From Gloeocapsa sp. PCC 73106 (GTDB lineage: Bacteria > Cyanobacteriota > Cyanobacteriia > Cyanobacteriales > Gloeocapsaceae), in assembly GCF_000332035.1 (NCBI RefSeq), contig NZ_ALVY01000213.1, forward strand, positions 1-54,610: DNA of 54,610 nt, in the 5' to 3' direction. The stretch's first letter is position 1, and every line of letters starts with the position of its first letter. The notes beneath the pieces are model-generated. The model was given only the letters and a program-made list of their open reading frames with translations. It searched no databases and had not been told where the DNA came from. Positions 7,298 through 16,372 of the stretch are shown in pieces. Both the position numbers and the translations under genes were made by a program.

Positions 7298-8440
7298 TTA
7301 GAGTTGAGCTGTACGACCTTTTGGCGGAAAAATTCCCGCCGGTTTGATTTGCAGAAAAGCAATAATTAGAGCAAAAATTAACACTTTTGCCATGCTACTA
7401 GTAGCAAAAAAAGTTAAGGTGTCTACCAAGGGCTTTAAAAACTCAACAGGAGTGAGCATCACCGCTAAGACTCCCGAACCAATCAAGTAGCTAAGGATAC
7501 CTATGCTTAAAGCGGCTATAACCGTCCCCAGCAGATTACCCACTCCCCCCACTACCACCACCATAAAGGTATCGATGATGTAATTTTGTCCTGTGTTTGG
7601 TCCCACTGAACCCAATAAACTGATAGCACAACCGGCGATTCCCGCTAAACCCGAACCCAGAGCAAAAGTCAAAGCGTCTACCTGGTTGGTGGGAATACCT
7701 AAACAAGCGCTCATGGTGCGGTTTTGGGTTACTGCTCGTACTCTCAAGCCCCAATGAGAACGATTTAAAAACCAATAGGTTCCCAAAAGACAGAGGATAG
7801 TGAGAATGATAATAAAAACTCGCGCATAGGGAATTTGAAACGAGCCTATGGGTAAACCTCCTCGTAACCAAGCGGGAGCGGTAACGTCTACGTTTCTGGC
7901 GCTAAACCAGGGTTCAATCCAAGCTTTGGGACCATGTTGATAGAGTAAAAAGCCCCCTACAGCAGCGATCGCTAGACTGAGTATAAAAATAATTACTCTT
8001 TGCGTGCGGTTGTGTATTAGGGTTATCCCTGTGAAAAACAGTAGACAAAAAAGAGCGATCGCGATTACTAAGAGCCCGTTAACGCTACGTACGAATTGAC
8101 GCAAAATTAGACTCACTCCCCAAGTCGCCAACAGAGTTTCTAGAGGGCGCCCGTAGAGATGACGAATCGCCCCTCTTTCTAAAGCTAGCCCTACTAAAGC
8201 AGAAACGATAAAAGCCAAAGGTATGGCGCAGATAATATATAAACTAGACCAGGGTTCTGCTAAACCTTTAAATATATTTTGTACAACATACGTGGTATAA
8301 GCTCCCAGCATAATCAGTTCACCGTGGGCGAGATTAATTACACCCATCAGTCCAAAGACTATAGCTAAGCCCAAAGCGGCGATCAGCAGTACTGAACCGA
8401 TACTCAAGCCGTTAAATAGACTTTCTAAAATTAGTGACAT
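7298..8440 (-). CDS. urtB: Urea ABC transporter permease UrtB
   Basis: A 380-residue LivH-like permease with about eight or nine membrane segments. The N-terminus (LIAALGLAIVFGLMGVINLAHGELIMLGAY) and the later blocks GLRVRAVTQNRTMSACLGI and VVVVGGVGNLLGTVIAAL are typical of UrtB. It forms the membrane channel with UrtC. The gene is complete, and its TAA lies just before the IsrB element. It follows urtA after a 158-base gap that holds a repeat and a small hairpin, an arrangement that may lower its expression relative to the binding protein. Confidence 0.95.
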   Translation of the reverse strand: MSLILESLFNGLSIGSVLLIAALGLAIVFGLMGVINLAHGELIMLGAYTTYVVQNIFKGLAEPWSSLYIICAIPLAFIVSALVGLALERGAIRHLYGRPLETLLATWGVSLILRQFVRSVNGLLVIAIALFCLLFFTGITLIHNRTQRVIIFILSLAIAAVGGFLLYQHGPKAWIEPWFSARNVDVTAPAWLRGGLPIGSFQIPYARVFIIILTILCLLGTYWFLNRSHWGLRVRAVTQNRTMSACLGIPTNQVDALTFALGSGLAGIAGCAISLLGSVGPNTGQNYIIDTFMVVVVGGVGNLLGTVIAALSIGILSYLIGSGVLAVMLTPVEFLKPLVDTLTFFATSSMAKVLIFALIIAFLQIKPAGIFPPKGRTAQL

Positions 8441-8460
8441 AGTTTTATGGCGCGGAGCGC

Positions 8461-8552
8461 AGGGTAAAGGGGAAAGGGGAAAGGGTAAAGGTTTAACCTA
8501 ACACCTAAAACCTTGAACCTAGAGAAGAGGTTTAAATTGTCCCAACCTTTAT
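8461..8552 (-). repeat. Dispersed intergenic repeat, copy B
   Basis: Read on the minus strand, this gap between urtA and urtB has the same order of blocks as 77-192: GGACAATT, then CTCTAGGTT, then TTAGGTGTTAGGTTAAACC, then CTTTACCCTTTCCCC. Differences are scattered substitutions and small indels, so it is a diverged copy of one repeat family and not simple sequence alone. Confidence 0.7.
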
Positions 8553-8560
8553 GCTTAATT

Positions 8561-8587
8561 GCTCAGTGAACCCTCGTCCACTGATGC
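8561..8587 (-). terminator. Small hairpin between urtA and urtB
   Basis: GCTCAGTG (8561-8568) pairs with CACTGATGC (8579-8587), giving a 5-bp perfect stem extended by a bulge, 12 bases after the urtA stop. No U-run follows. It may protect or attenuate the urtA transcript end while allowing read-through to urtB. The assignment is weak. Confidence 0.3.
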
Positions 8588-8598
8588 TTATTGAGATC

Positions 8599-9945
8599 TT
8601 AGATTTTGAATTTGCCGCCTTTATTGGGATCGGACCAATCGCAGGCGAAGCCTTTAGTCTCTGGTACGAATTGGTTCCACGGTTGAGGATCTATGGGTCC
8701 CTCGGTACTCCAAACGATGTCGAATAAACCATCATCTCTAATTTGACCGATGCGTACGGTTTTAGAAATGTGGTGATTGGGCTGCATTTTAATGGGACCG
8801 TGGGGGGCTTCAAGTTCTTGACCAATAGCGGCTTTTCTCACTGGTTCTAAATCGGTGGTTCCCGCTTTTTCTACGGCTTGTTTCCACAGGTATACCATCA
8901 CATAAGCCGCTTCCATCGGGTCGTTAGTCACGCGATCTTCTCCATACTCGGCTTTAAAAGCGTCGACAAATTTCTGATTGGCGGGGCTTTCTACGGTTTG
9001 GAAGTAATTCCAAGCTGCATAATGACCGAGGAGATATTCTTTCCCAATTTGTCTAACTTCTTCTTCTGCGATACTGACGGACATGACTGGGTATTTATCT
9101 GGAGTCATCCCCGCGCCTTGCATTTGTTTAAAGAAGGCTACATTACTATCCCCGTTGAGACTGTTAAAGATTACGCCTCCTTCGGGTAAAGCTGCTTTGA
9201 TTTTGGTAATAATAGCGGTTACTTCTGTATCTCCTAGAGGAATATAGTCTTCACCCACGACTTCACCGCCTTTAGCGGCTAGTTGTTCTTTAATGATGGT
9301 ATTAGCGGTGCGGGGGAAAACGTAGTCTGAACCCACTAGGAAAAATTTGGTCCCTTTGTTTTCTAATAACCAATCTACAGCGGGCTCGATCTGCTGATTG
9401 GGAGCAGCACCGGTGTAAAATACGTTTTGGGAGCACTCTTGTCCTTCGTACTGCAACGGGTACCACAACTGGTGATTTTTCGACTCAAAAACTGGTAACA
9501 TGGCTTGACGACTCGCGGAAGTCCAACCGCCAAAGACGGTAACTACTTGATCTTGATCGATTAATTTAGCGGCTTTTTCAGCAAAAGTGGGCCAGTCAGA
9601 ACCACCGTCTTCTACGACTGCTTCTATTTGTTTTCCTAGTACCCCTCCAGCTTCGTTAATTTCTTTAATGGCTAATTTTTCTGCTTCTACTACCGTAGTT
9701 TCACTAATGGCCATAGTACCGCTTAAAGAGTGCAGTATGCCCACTTTGATCGTGTCACCATCGCTAGGATTGGCGACGGGAGTAGCTGGTTCTGTTGGAG
9801 TTTCAGGAGTGGTAGTAGTGGTGGTCTCCGGGGGTGTGGTAGTAGTGGTTGTCTCTGGGGATTCTGCACAAGCTTTGAGGAAAATACTAGCCCCCAAGGT
9901 GGCTGAACCGTAAAAGATAAATTTTCTGCGTCCTAATCTGCTCAT
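8599..9945 (-). CDS. urtA: Urea ABC transporter substrate-binding lipoprotein UrtA
   Basis: A 448-residue periplasmic urea-binding protein. The N-terminus has twin arginines and a hydrophobic stretch ending in a lipobox ([11 protein letters not shown]...FLKAC), so it is probably a Tat-exported lipoprotein. A Thr/Pro-rich linker of about 25 residues ([16 protein letters not shown]) follows. The mature domain starts near [20 protein letters not shown], the hallmark of UrtA/AmiC-type binding proteins, and ends with [19 protein letters not shown]. It is the first gene of the operon and lies behind an NtcA-type promoter, consistent with induction under nitrogen limitation. Confidence 0.96.
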   Translation of the reverse strand: MSRLGRRKFIFYGSATLGASIFLKACAESPETTTTTTPPETTTTTTPETPTEPATPVANPSDGDTIKVGILHSLSGTMAISETTVVEAEKLAIKEINEAGGVLGKQIEAVVEDGGSDWPTFAEKAAKLIDQDQVVTVFGGWTSASRQAMLPVFESKNHQLWYPLQYEGQECSQNVFYTGAAPNQQIEPAVDWLLENKGTKFFLVGSDYVFPRTANTIIKEQLAAKGGEVVGEDYIPLGDTEVTAIITKIKAALPEGGVIFNSLNGDSNVAFFKQMQGAGMTPDKYPVMSVSIAEEEVRQIGKEYLLGHYAAWNYFQTVESPANQKFVDAFKAEYGEDRVTNDPMEAAYVMVYLWKQAVEKAGTTDLEPVRKAAIGQELEAPHGPIKMQPNHHISKTVRIGQIRDDGLFDIVWSTEGPIDPQPWNQFVPETKGFACDWSDPNKGGKFKI

Positions 9946-9987
9946 ACTAATTTATGCTTAGAATTGTTGAAATAGTAAAGATAATCT

Positions 9988-10029
9988 AGCTTACATCTCA
10001 CTTAGGTGCAAATATGTAATTTTAAATAC
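9988..10029 (-). promoter_or_regulatory. NtcA-activated promoter of urtA
   Basis: On the minus strand, GTATTTAAAATTAC (10016-10029) matches the NtcA consensus GTA-N8-TAC exactly. Exactly 22 bases later comes TAAGCT (9988-9993), which fits the -10 pattern TA-N3-T. Known NtcA class II promoters have this spacing. The predicted start is near 9981, about 35 bases before the urtA ATG. Confidence 0.85.
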
Positions 10030-10095
10030 AGAATAAGAAGCGATCGCCTGGCAAATCTATGCTAAAAAATAGAAAATCAGATACAAGTTTAACTT

Positions 10096-10470
10096 ATGCG
10101 TGTATACATACTGTTATTTAACGCTCGCACCGAGAACGAGGGGATTCACACTCTGCAAATGGGCAACCGCAACAAGGTATTAATGTTTGAATCAGAAGAT
10201 GATGCCACACGTTATGGCATGATGTTAGAAGCTCAAAATTTCCCTACCGCCACAGTAGAAGAGATGGATTCAGAGGAAATAATCGCTTTTTGTCTAGATG
10301 CTGACTATGACTACGAAATCATCGAAAATAACCCCAAAAACTTAGTGATTCCTCCGGAAAACAACGTAGACGAAACCGATTGGCAAAAAGAACTAGATAA
10401 CAGTGACGAAAAAGAGCTGTCAGCTGCGGAAATGGAAAGAATTCGTCGCCAACTAGAAGGATTGATATGA
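10096..10470 (+). CDS. DUF3110 domain protein
   Basis: A 124-residue acidic protein whose first two thirds match the cyanobacterial/plastid DUF3110 family (MRVYILLFNARTENEGIHTL, then MFESEDDATRYGMMLEAQ). The function is unknown. The C-terminus is a charged tail (residues 85-124). Its stop overlaps the murQ start (ATGA), so the two are translationally coupled. It is divergent from urtA. Confidence 0.8.
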   Translation: MRVYILLFNARTENEGIHTLQMGNRNKVLMFESEDDATRYGMMLEAQNFPTATVEEMDSEEIIAFCLDADYDYEIIENNPKNLVIPPENNVDETDWQKELDNSDEKELSAAEMERIRRQLEGLI

Positions 10471-11390
10471 ATCAACCACAACCCAGAGGTCACCTGTTGA
10501 CAGAATTGGTTAACCCTCGCAGTAGCAATTTAGATCAATTAACTTCCTTAGAATTGGTAGATCTTTTTAACCAAGAAGATCAACGCACTATAGACGCGAT
10601 CGCCGGTGCTAGAGTAGCATTAAGCCGAGCGATTGAAATGATCTCAGCTTCCCTAAGTCAAGGGGGTAGATTATTCTATGTGGGCGCCGGTACGAGTGGA
10701 CGATTGGGAGTCCTAGACGCTGCCGAATGTCCCCCTACTTTTTGCACTTCCCCCGAAATGGTACAGGCAATTATCGCAGGAGGTACAGAGGCTTTAGTAC
10801 GCAGTTCCGAAGCTGCAGAAGATCAAGCTACCGAAGGAGTAGCAGCAATCAATGCTAAATCGGTCACAGATTTAGATGTAGTAATGGGAATTACTGCGGG
10901 TGGTACAACTCCTTTTGTCCAGGGGGCGATCGCGGGTGCCCAATCTCGAGGGGCTAAAACCATTTTCTTAACCTGCGTCCCTGAAGAACAGGTAAGCTTA
11001 GAAGTAGATATCGCCATTCGTCTTCTTACAGGACCAGAATTAATAGCGGGCTCCACCCGTCTCAAGGCGGGAACAGCGACAAAAATGGCTCTCAATATCA
11101 TCTCAACGGGGGTAATGGTGCGTCTAGGCAAGGTTTACGCTAATCGCATGGTTGATGTAGCTGTGACCAATCAAAAGCTGCGCGATCGCGCTCTACGTAT
11201 AATAGAGGATTTAACTGGTTTAAATCGAGAACAGGGGGAATATTATTTAAACCTGAGTCAGAAAAACGTTAAACTAGCTCTACTGCTACAAGCAACCAAC
11301 TTAAGCCCAGAAGCAGGAGCAAGCTTACTCGCTCAATATCAAGGTAACCTACGCCAAGCCCTACAAGCAGATCAAAGCAATAATGTTTAA
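10467..11390 (+). CDS. murQ: N-acetylmuramic acid 6-phosphate etherase
   Basis: A 307-residue SIS-domain etherase that cleaves D-lactate from MurNAc-6-phosphate to give GlcNAc-6-phosphate in cell-wall recycling. It carries the diagnostic blocks FYVGAGTSGRLGVLDAAECP (with the catalytic-region Glu), RSSEAAEDQATEG, GITAGGTTPFV and GSTRLKAGTATKMALN. Length is normal. It overlaps the upstream DUF3110 gene by 4 bases and the downstream protease gene by 8, so three genes form a compact operon. Confidence 0.95.
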   Translation: MNQPQPRGHLLTELVNPRSSNLDQLTSLELVDLFNQEDQRTIDAIAGARVALSRAIEMISASLSQGGRLFYVGAGTSGRLGVLDAAECPPTFCTSPEMVQAIIAGGTEALVRSSEAAEDQATEGVAAINAKSVTDLDVVMGITAGGTTPFVQGAIAGAQSRGAKTIFLTCVPEEQVSLEVDIAIRLLTGPELIAGSTRLKAGTATKMALNIISTGVMVRLGKVYANRMVDVAVTNQKLRDRALRIIEDLTGLNREQGEYYLNLSQKNVKLALLLQATNLSPEAGASLLAQYQGNLRQALQADQSNNV

Positions 11391-12864
11391 TCAATCAGAA
11401 ACGACCCTCATTGCCATCTTAATAGTTGCCCTATTTATTTTAGCCTGGGGGTACAATCGCGCTAAAGTCTACGGTAAATTGGGGATTTTAGCGTGGTTAC
11501 AATCAGTAATTCTCATTGCCCCTTGGCTAGTCTTTTTTGGTCTATTTGCCCTAGGTATTTATCTCAACCTGGCGGGAATTTTATTGCTGTTAGTAAGCTC
11601 TATAGTTATCTATATTATTATCGGTAAGCGTTTGCGGGCTTTGGGACAAGATACTATGATCAGACAACGAGCAGCAGAACGTCTTAAAAGTTTGGAAATC
11701 GAAACTGCTACTACCGAACCAGCTTCAACCCCCATTGCACCCTTAGCTATACCAGAAGAAGATCTACAAACGATTAAAAGTATTTTCGGCGTTGATACCT
11801 TTTTTGCGACCGAAACCATCTCCTATCAAGAGGGAGCCATTTTCAAAGGTAATCTTAGAGGAGAACCAGAAATGGTTTATACCCGTCTCTGGGAAAAACT
11901 GACCCAACAGTTGGGAGAAAAATACCGCCTCTTTCTAGTAGAAAACCCCGAAGCTAAACCCGTGGTGATTATCCTACCCAGTAGTAATGACCCTCAACCA
12001 ACTAATCTAGCTCAAAAGAATCTCGCCCTAGTTTTATTAGTAGCTACCATCGCCACCAGTTTAGAGACGAGTGGGTTACTTTTGGGCTTTGATTTATTCA
12101 GTGATTTGGGTAGATATCGAGAAGCGATGCCAATTACCCTAGGACTGTGGTTAATTCTCATCCTTCACGAATTAGGTCATCGTTGGATCGCTCAACGTTA
12201 TCAAATCCGCCTAAGTATACCTTTTATGCTTCCAAGTTGGCAAATTGGCGCTTTTGGGGCGATCACTCGTTTTGAATCTCTTATACCCAATCGCAAAGTA
12301 CTGTTAGATATCGCTTTAGCGGGTCCCGCAGCGGGAGGATTACTGTCTTTGGCAATGATTGTTATTGGTTTATTTTTATCCCATCCTGGTAGTTCTTTTA
12401 CCATTCCCAGTCAATTTTTTCAAGGTTCGGTTTTAGTCGGAACTCTAGCTAGGGTCATTATTGGTTCAGGAATGAATGAATCTGTAATTGATGTTCATCC
12501 CTTGACTTTCATCGGTTGGTTAGGTTTAGTAATTACTGCTATTAATCTTTTACCCGTTGGTCAACTAGATGGGGGTAGGATTTTACAAGCAATTTATGGT
12601 CGCAAAGTTGCTAAACGTGCTACTATCATCACTCTGATTGTCTTGGCTATTGTAGCGGTGGTTAACCCAACTAATCCTCTTCCTCTATATTGGGGTGTGT
12701 TAATTCTGTTTTTACAAAGAGATTTAGAACGTCCTAGTCTCAACGAGTTGATAGAAGTAGACGACGCTAGAGCAGCTTGGGGCTTATTGGCGCTATTTTT
12801 AGCTTTTGCTACTTTAATTCCTCTAAGTCCCAGTCTAGCTGGTCGTTTAGGAATTGGTATTTAA
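11383..12864 (+). CDS. Site-2 protease family zinc metallopeptidase (M50, EGY-like)
   Basis: A 493-residue membrane protease. Two or three N-terminal membrane segments are followed by a soluble region (about 100-210). The peptidase core has the zinc motif HELGH in LILILHELGHRWIAQRY and the second metal motif NLLPVGQLDGGRI, with GPAAGG between them. This arrangement resembles cyanobacterial and chloroplast EGY/S2P-like proteases. The substrate is unknown. It overlaps murQ by 8 bases. Confidence 0.9.
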   Translation: MFNQSETTLIAILIVALFILAWGYNRAKVYGKLGILAWLQSVILIAPWLVFFGLFALGIYLNLAGILLLLVSSIVIYIIIGKRLRALGQDTMIRQRAAERLKSLEIETATTEPASTPIAPLAIPEEDLQTIKSIFGVDTFFATETISYQEGAIFKGNLRGEPEMVYTRLWEKLTQQLGEKYRLFLVENPEAKPVVIILPSSNDPQPTNLAQKNLALVLLVATIATSLETSGLLLGFDLFSDLGRYREAMPITLGLWLILILHELGHRWIAQRYQIRLSIPFMLPSWQIGAFGAITRFESLIPNRKVLLDIALAGPAAGGLLSLAMIVIGLFLSHPGSSFTIPSQFFQGSVLVGTLARVIIGSGMNESVIDVHPLTFIGWLGLVITAINLLPVGQLDGGRILQAIYGRKVAKRATIITLIVLAIVAVVNPTNPLPLYWGVLILFLQRDLERPSLNELIEVDDARAAWGLLALFLAFATLIPLSPSLAGRLGIGI

Positions 12865-12879
12865 TATAAGTAAAAACTT

Positions 12880-13305
12880 ATGGAAGAATTGTGGGAAATA
12901 AAGCAGCTACTGCATCAAGGTAAAGTGCAAGAAGCTTTAGTTGTCGTTGAAGAATTAGAAGAGATGAGTAAAACAGACAAGCTCAATAAAATATTTAGCT
13001 ATGGGATTATTTTACTCTTACATTTAATTAAAAAAGCAGCAGAAAAACGAACAACTAAATCCTGGGATATTTCTATTTTAAATTCTCTTAAGCAAATTCA
13101 ACGTACTAATAAAAGACGTAAAACCAAAGGAACCTATTTTGATTCAGAAGAAATCCAAGAAACTTTAGAAGACGCCTATGATTCAGCTCTACGCTCAGCA
13201 GCTCTAGAAGTATTTGAAGGTACTTATACAGTAGAATACCTTGAGGAAATAATCAATAAAAATAAAATCATTACTGAGGCTCTAAATTTAATTTTAGTAC
13301 ATTAA
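12880..13305 (+). CDS. DUF29 family protein
   Basis: A 141-residue helical protein. The pattern LLHQGKVQEALVVVEELEEM...LLHLIKKAAEKRTTKSWDISI followed by basic NKRRK resembles a subgroup of cyanobacterial DUF29 proteins of unknown function. It lies 15 bases after the M50 protease gene and may be its last operon partner. It has no signal peptide or membrane span. Confidence 0.6.
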   Translation: MEELWEIKQLLHQGKVQEALVVVEELEEMSKTDKLNKIFSYGIILLLHLIKKAAEKRTTKSWDISILNSLKQIQRTNKRRKTKGTYFDSEEIQETLEDAYDSALRSAALEVFEGTYTVEYLEEIINKNKIITEALNLILVH

Positions 13306-13309
13306 TAGA

Positions 13310-13440
13310 AGAGTTTTTGTGGCGATCGCGGGGTAGGGATCTTAAAGGGTAAAGGGGAAGGGGTAAAGGGGAAAAATCTACCTTGTCTACCTTGTCTACC
13401 TTGTCTCTCCCCGGGGGGAAGGGTAAAAGTTTAGATAAAA
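13310..13440 (+). repeat. Low-complexity intergenic repeat block with 9-bp tandem repeats
   Basis: The 403-base gap 13306-13708 has no gene. It opens with 24 bases (13310-13333) that recur exactly at 24640-24663 and include a HIP1 octamer. G/A-rich GGGTAAAGGGG runs follow, then three exact tandem copies of CTACCTTGT (13378-13404) and CTCCCCGGGGGG. The second half (13441-13700) is AT-rich, holds one inverted repeat described separately and ends in the leader of the next gene. Confidence 0.75.
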
Positions 13441-13473
13441 ATGTGACTCACTTTCTTTATGTTACCTTACTAA

Positions 13474-13486
13474 GCGGACATGATAT
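13474..13486 (+). repeat. Left 13-bp inverted repeat of a small islet
   Basis: GCGGACATGATAT here is repeated exactly in inverted orientation at 16298-16310. Flanking bases are only loosely similar. Together they bound 2.8 kb containing a DUF29 gene, an esterase and a decayed glycosyltransferase. Confidence 0.55.
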
Positions 13487-13708
13487 AACTTTAGATACAA
13501 TTTACCCCATAATGCCGAAAAACCCGAAAACTTGAGAGTAAAATGAGCAAAGTTAAGATATAGATAAGCCAAATTGAGAAAGAGAAACTTTATTAATTTT
13601 GCGGTTTGCCAACATCAAGCGAACTGACCTTAATTCGACAGGCATAATAAGATTAATCCCCTGGTACGACCAAGTCATCGCTGTTCTTGTTATTTAGGAG
13701 TTTACTTT

Positions 13709-14125
13709 ATGAGTCAATCGATGAAGACAGAAACTTACGAAACGGATTTCTATCAATGGACAATTGAACAAGCTCAGGCCTTAAGAGAACGTAAAATAGC
13801 AGATTTAGACTGGGAAAACGTGATTGAGGAGATTGAAGCTTTGGGTCGCAGCGATTACAGTGCCGTAGCGAGTCTTATGCTCCGACAGCTCGAACACCAC
13901 CTCAAGATTGACTACACCCCTTTAGAGGAGTGTTATAAGAAGTGGCAAGTTGAGATAGAAGCCTTCAAAATCGGGATAAAACGCAAGATTTCCCCTAGTA
14001 TGAAGCCTAAGCTGAAAGAAGAACTAGAAGAAATCTATCAAGATGCCGTGAAGCTAGTTTCCTTAGAATATGGCGTGGAATTACCCGAAAAATGCCCCTA
14101 TACCCTTGAGGAGTTATTGCCTTGA
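13709..14125 (+). CDS. DUF29 domain protein
   Basis: A 138-residue protein with the family's usual core: YETDFYQWTIEQAQALRERK, then LDWENVIEEIEALGRSDYSAVASLM and LRQLEHHLKI. DUF29 proteins are abundant in cyanobacteria and their function is unknown; many lie near mobile or variable DNA, as here. AGGAG stands 8 bases before the ATG. It is transcribed towards the esterase gene. Confidence 0.85.
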   Translation: MSQSMKTETYETDFYQWTIEQAQALRERKIADLDWENVIEEIEALGRSDYSAVASLMLRQLEHHLKIDYTPLEECYKKWQVEIEAFKIGIKRKISPSMKPKLKEELEEIYQDAVKLVSLEYGVELPEKCPYTLEELLP

Positions 14126-14223
14126 CCCCCGAAAGTAATTCTATTATGCTGCAATAGCCCTACATTTGAGCGGCGGAATGTAAGTTACATATAACGCCAA
14201 GTTTGATATCAATGTGATTTGAA

Positions 14224-15150
14224 TTAATTTTGGATAATTTGATGTTCTCTTAAAAAATTATAAATAGTTTTGTAAATCGCTATTTTTTCCGATAGCGTGA
14301 ATTTCCCGTGGTTACCGTCAACAATAGTAAAAAGTTGATTGGGAATACCCATGCTATCTAAAGATTGGTGCAATTTAAGTGATTGCTGATAAGGAACCGC
14401 CGGATCCTCTGTACCATGAATAGTTAAGATAGGGGGAATATCTGCTCGAACATAATTAATAGGAGAAACTAACTTAGCGATTTCTTGGCGATTGAGTTGA
14501 CTACCGAGCCACGCTTTAGCATAGGATCTCTGATTAACTCCATCTAGTAAATCGGTTAAATCAGAAGGACCAAACCAATTGATAATAGCAGCAACTTTGA
14601 TTTCTGTAAAGCCAGGACAACGAGCATCTAAACCTACAGATTGAGGAATCACTCCCGTAGTTAAAGCTAAATATCCTCCGGCGGAATGCCCTGTGGTAAC
14701 TATTTTTTGAGGATCAAAATTATATTGCTCTGCGTTATCAACAACCCAACGCAAAGCGCACAAACCATCCTCTACCGCAGCGGGGGCTAACGAGACACCT
14801 GCTAAACGGTATTCAACATTAACTACTGAAAATCCTATTCCTTCAAGATAGGGTAAAAAGCTCGTCAAAGCAGTTTCTTTTTCTCCTTTGAGTAATCCCC
14901 CAGCATGAAAGTAAATGAGAGTTGGTCGTGGTGTCTCAGATTGATGTTGATATATATCTAATTTGATTTCATAGTTATCAGCTTTGAGATAAGTAATATT
15001 GGGTATGATCCGAAATTTGGTAGAATTCTCTACACTTTTAGCTAATTCCTTTGGTAATTCTGAGGCTGTTGCAATATTTATATCCTTTTGGGGAAAAGAA
15101 ATAACAATAATTGAAACCAAGACCAAGCCTAAAACTGCTTTAATTATCAT
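14224..15150 (-). CDS. Exported alpha/beta-hydrolase (esterase/lipase, BD-FAE or HSL type)
   Basis: A 308-residue hydrolase with an N-terminal signal sequence or anchor (about residues 3-18, VLGLVLVSIIVISF). The oxyanion-hole motif is YFHAGGLLKG, the nucleophile elbow is GHSAGGY, the acid is the Asp in HGTEDPAVPY and the base is the His in DGNHGKF, so the catalytic triad is complete. It probably acts outside the cytoplasm on short esters. The gene is AT-rich and lies in the islet bounded by 13-bp inverted repeats. Confidence 0.85.
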   Translation of the reverse strand: MIIKAVLGLVLVSIIVISFPQKDINIATASELPKELAKSVENSTKFRIIPNITYLKADNYEIKLDIYQHQSETPRPTLIYFHAGGLLKGEKETALTSFLPYLEGIGFSVVNVEYRLAGVSLAPAAVEDGLCALRWVVDNAEQYNFDPQKIVTTGHSAGGYLALTTGVIPQSVGLDARCPGFTEIKVAAIINWFGPSDLTDLLDGVNQRSYAKAWLGSQLNRQEIAKLVSPINYVRADIPPILTIHGTEDPAVPYQQSLKLHQSLDSMGIPNQLFTIVDGNHGKFTLSEKIAIYKTIYNFLREHQIIQN

Positions 15151-15257
15151 CTTAAATAAGCAATAATTTCAGGATTTATCATACCATTCTAGGAGCATCT
15201 TAAGAGTTACTTTTAACTGTGAGATTAAAACTTTATTTTTGTGAGCGAATTTCAGCC

Positions 15258-16206
15258 TCAACTCTGAAAACAATAAATTTTAAACAAAGTATTTTGTTCT
15301 TTTTTCTTCCAAACAAAAATACGTGACGATGAATCAATATAAGAAGGTTTAATATTTAAATTGTGCTTTTCTAGATAGGAAAGCAATTCTGAAGAAGCTT
15401 CATATAAAAATATGTCTGTAAAACCATCAGGAATTTCAACTTGATCTGGTTGAGAGATCAAAATTAATCTTACATGGGGTTTCAGTTTATAATGTTAATA
15501 AATAACTTTTATAAGTTTTTATACTACAAAAAACGTATATTGCTTGTGCAACTACGATTAAACTAGAAAATAAAAAGCTATAAAGACTTAAAGCTGTGGT
15601 TATTCCGTACAAAGCCCAACTTTTTGGATTATCGAATTTTATTGCTCTTAACAGAGTGAGACTTGATAGCAAAATCATTAAAACCCAAAAAGCTCTAGGT
15701 CTTGCAACTTGAGCATTGATAATATAAATAGGAGATATAGCAACTAAAATCATAGCCATCCAAGCTACTTGAGATGAGCCAAATAATTCAAGAGAAAACC
15801 AGTAAATAACAGGAAATATTAACAGACTAGTTAGCACACTAAAAGTTCTCATGACCATGGCAGAATTACCGAAGCATTGCATCCAAATCCTTACTAAGAT
15901 AAAATATAGTGGCGTGTGTTGAGGAGCGTAGTTTGCAGTCACTCTTATAGTATCAAACAAACTTTTATTTGGCTCAATCTGTCGATATTTTTCTATTGCT
16001 GCTGCCGTAATTATCCTGTCCCGAGGAATAGAGCTAGCTATTTCATCGTAAGCATATCCGGAGCTTCTAACTGAGGTTATAGATTCATCTCCAGTAAAAG
16101 TTTTTTTTTCAAGGTTAGCCCAACGAAAAAAGATACCCAATAATAATATTATTACCATTAAAAAAACTACTGGTTTAGATATTTCCTTCATTGGTATAAC
16201 ACGCAT
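15258..16206 (-). pseudogene. Decayed GT39-type membrane glycosyltransferase with an internal deletion
   Basis: The first part (16206-15487, 239 residues) has the start of a cyanobacterial GT39/GT-C protein: a membrane segment, the acidic GDESIT motif, the lumenal HTPLYFILVRIWMQCFG block and four more membrane spans. It stops after SYLLTL, about half the usual length. Immediately downstream in another frame (15501-15258) is what looks like the family's C-terminus (KPHVRLILISQPDQVEIPDG, then FLYEASSELLSYLEKHN), ending near the expected tail. A deletion of roughly 200 codons with a frameshift explains both pieces. The alternative, two short real genes, is less likely. Confidence 0.72.
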
Positions 16207-16297
16207 AGTTAAGTGAGTTTTGCCTGAAAAATGAATAAAATAATTATATCCTTATTTCTTATAAAAAGTTCAGAGAATATAAGGGCGATCCTGACTG

Positions 16298-16310
16298 ATA
16301 TCATGTCCGC
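16298..16310 (-). repeat. Right 13-bp inverted repeat of a small islet
   Basis: ATATCATGTCCGC is the exact reverse complement of 13474-13486. It lies between the decayed glycosyltransferase and the tamB-like gene in an AT-rich spacer. Confidence 0.55.
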
Positions 16311-16372
16311 CTAATCACTTATCAGTACCTGGTCATAAATAAACGTAAAAAAATAACAAGTGTAAATAAAGT

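Noticed and set aside
13709-14125. Treating the DUF29 gene and its neighbours as a toxin-antitoxin system
   Set aside because: There is no toxin motif or coupled partner gene; the neighbouring gene is a convergent esterase.
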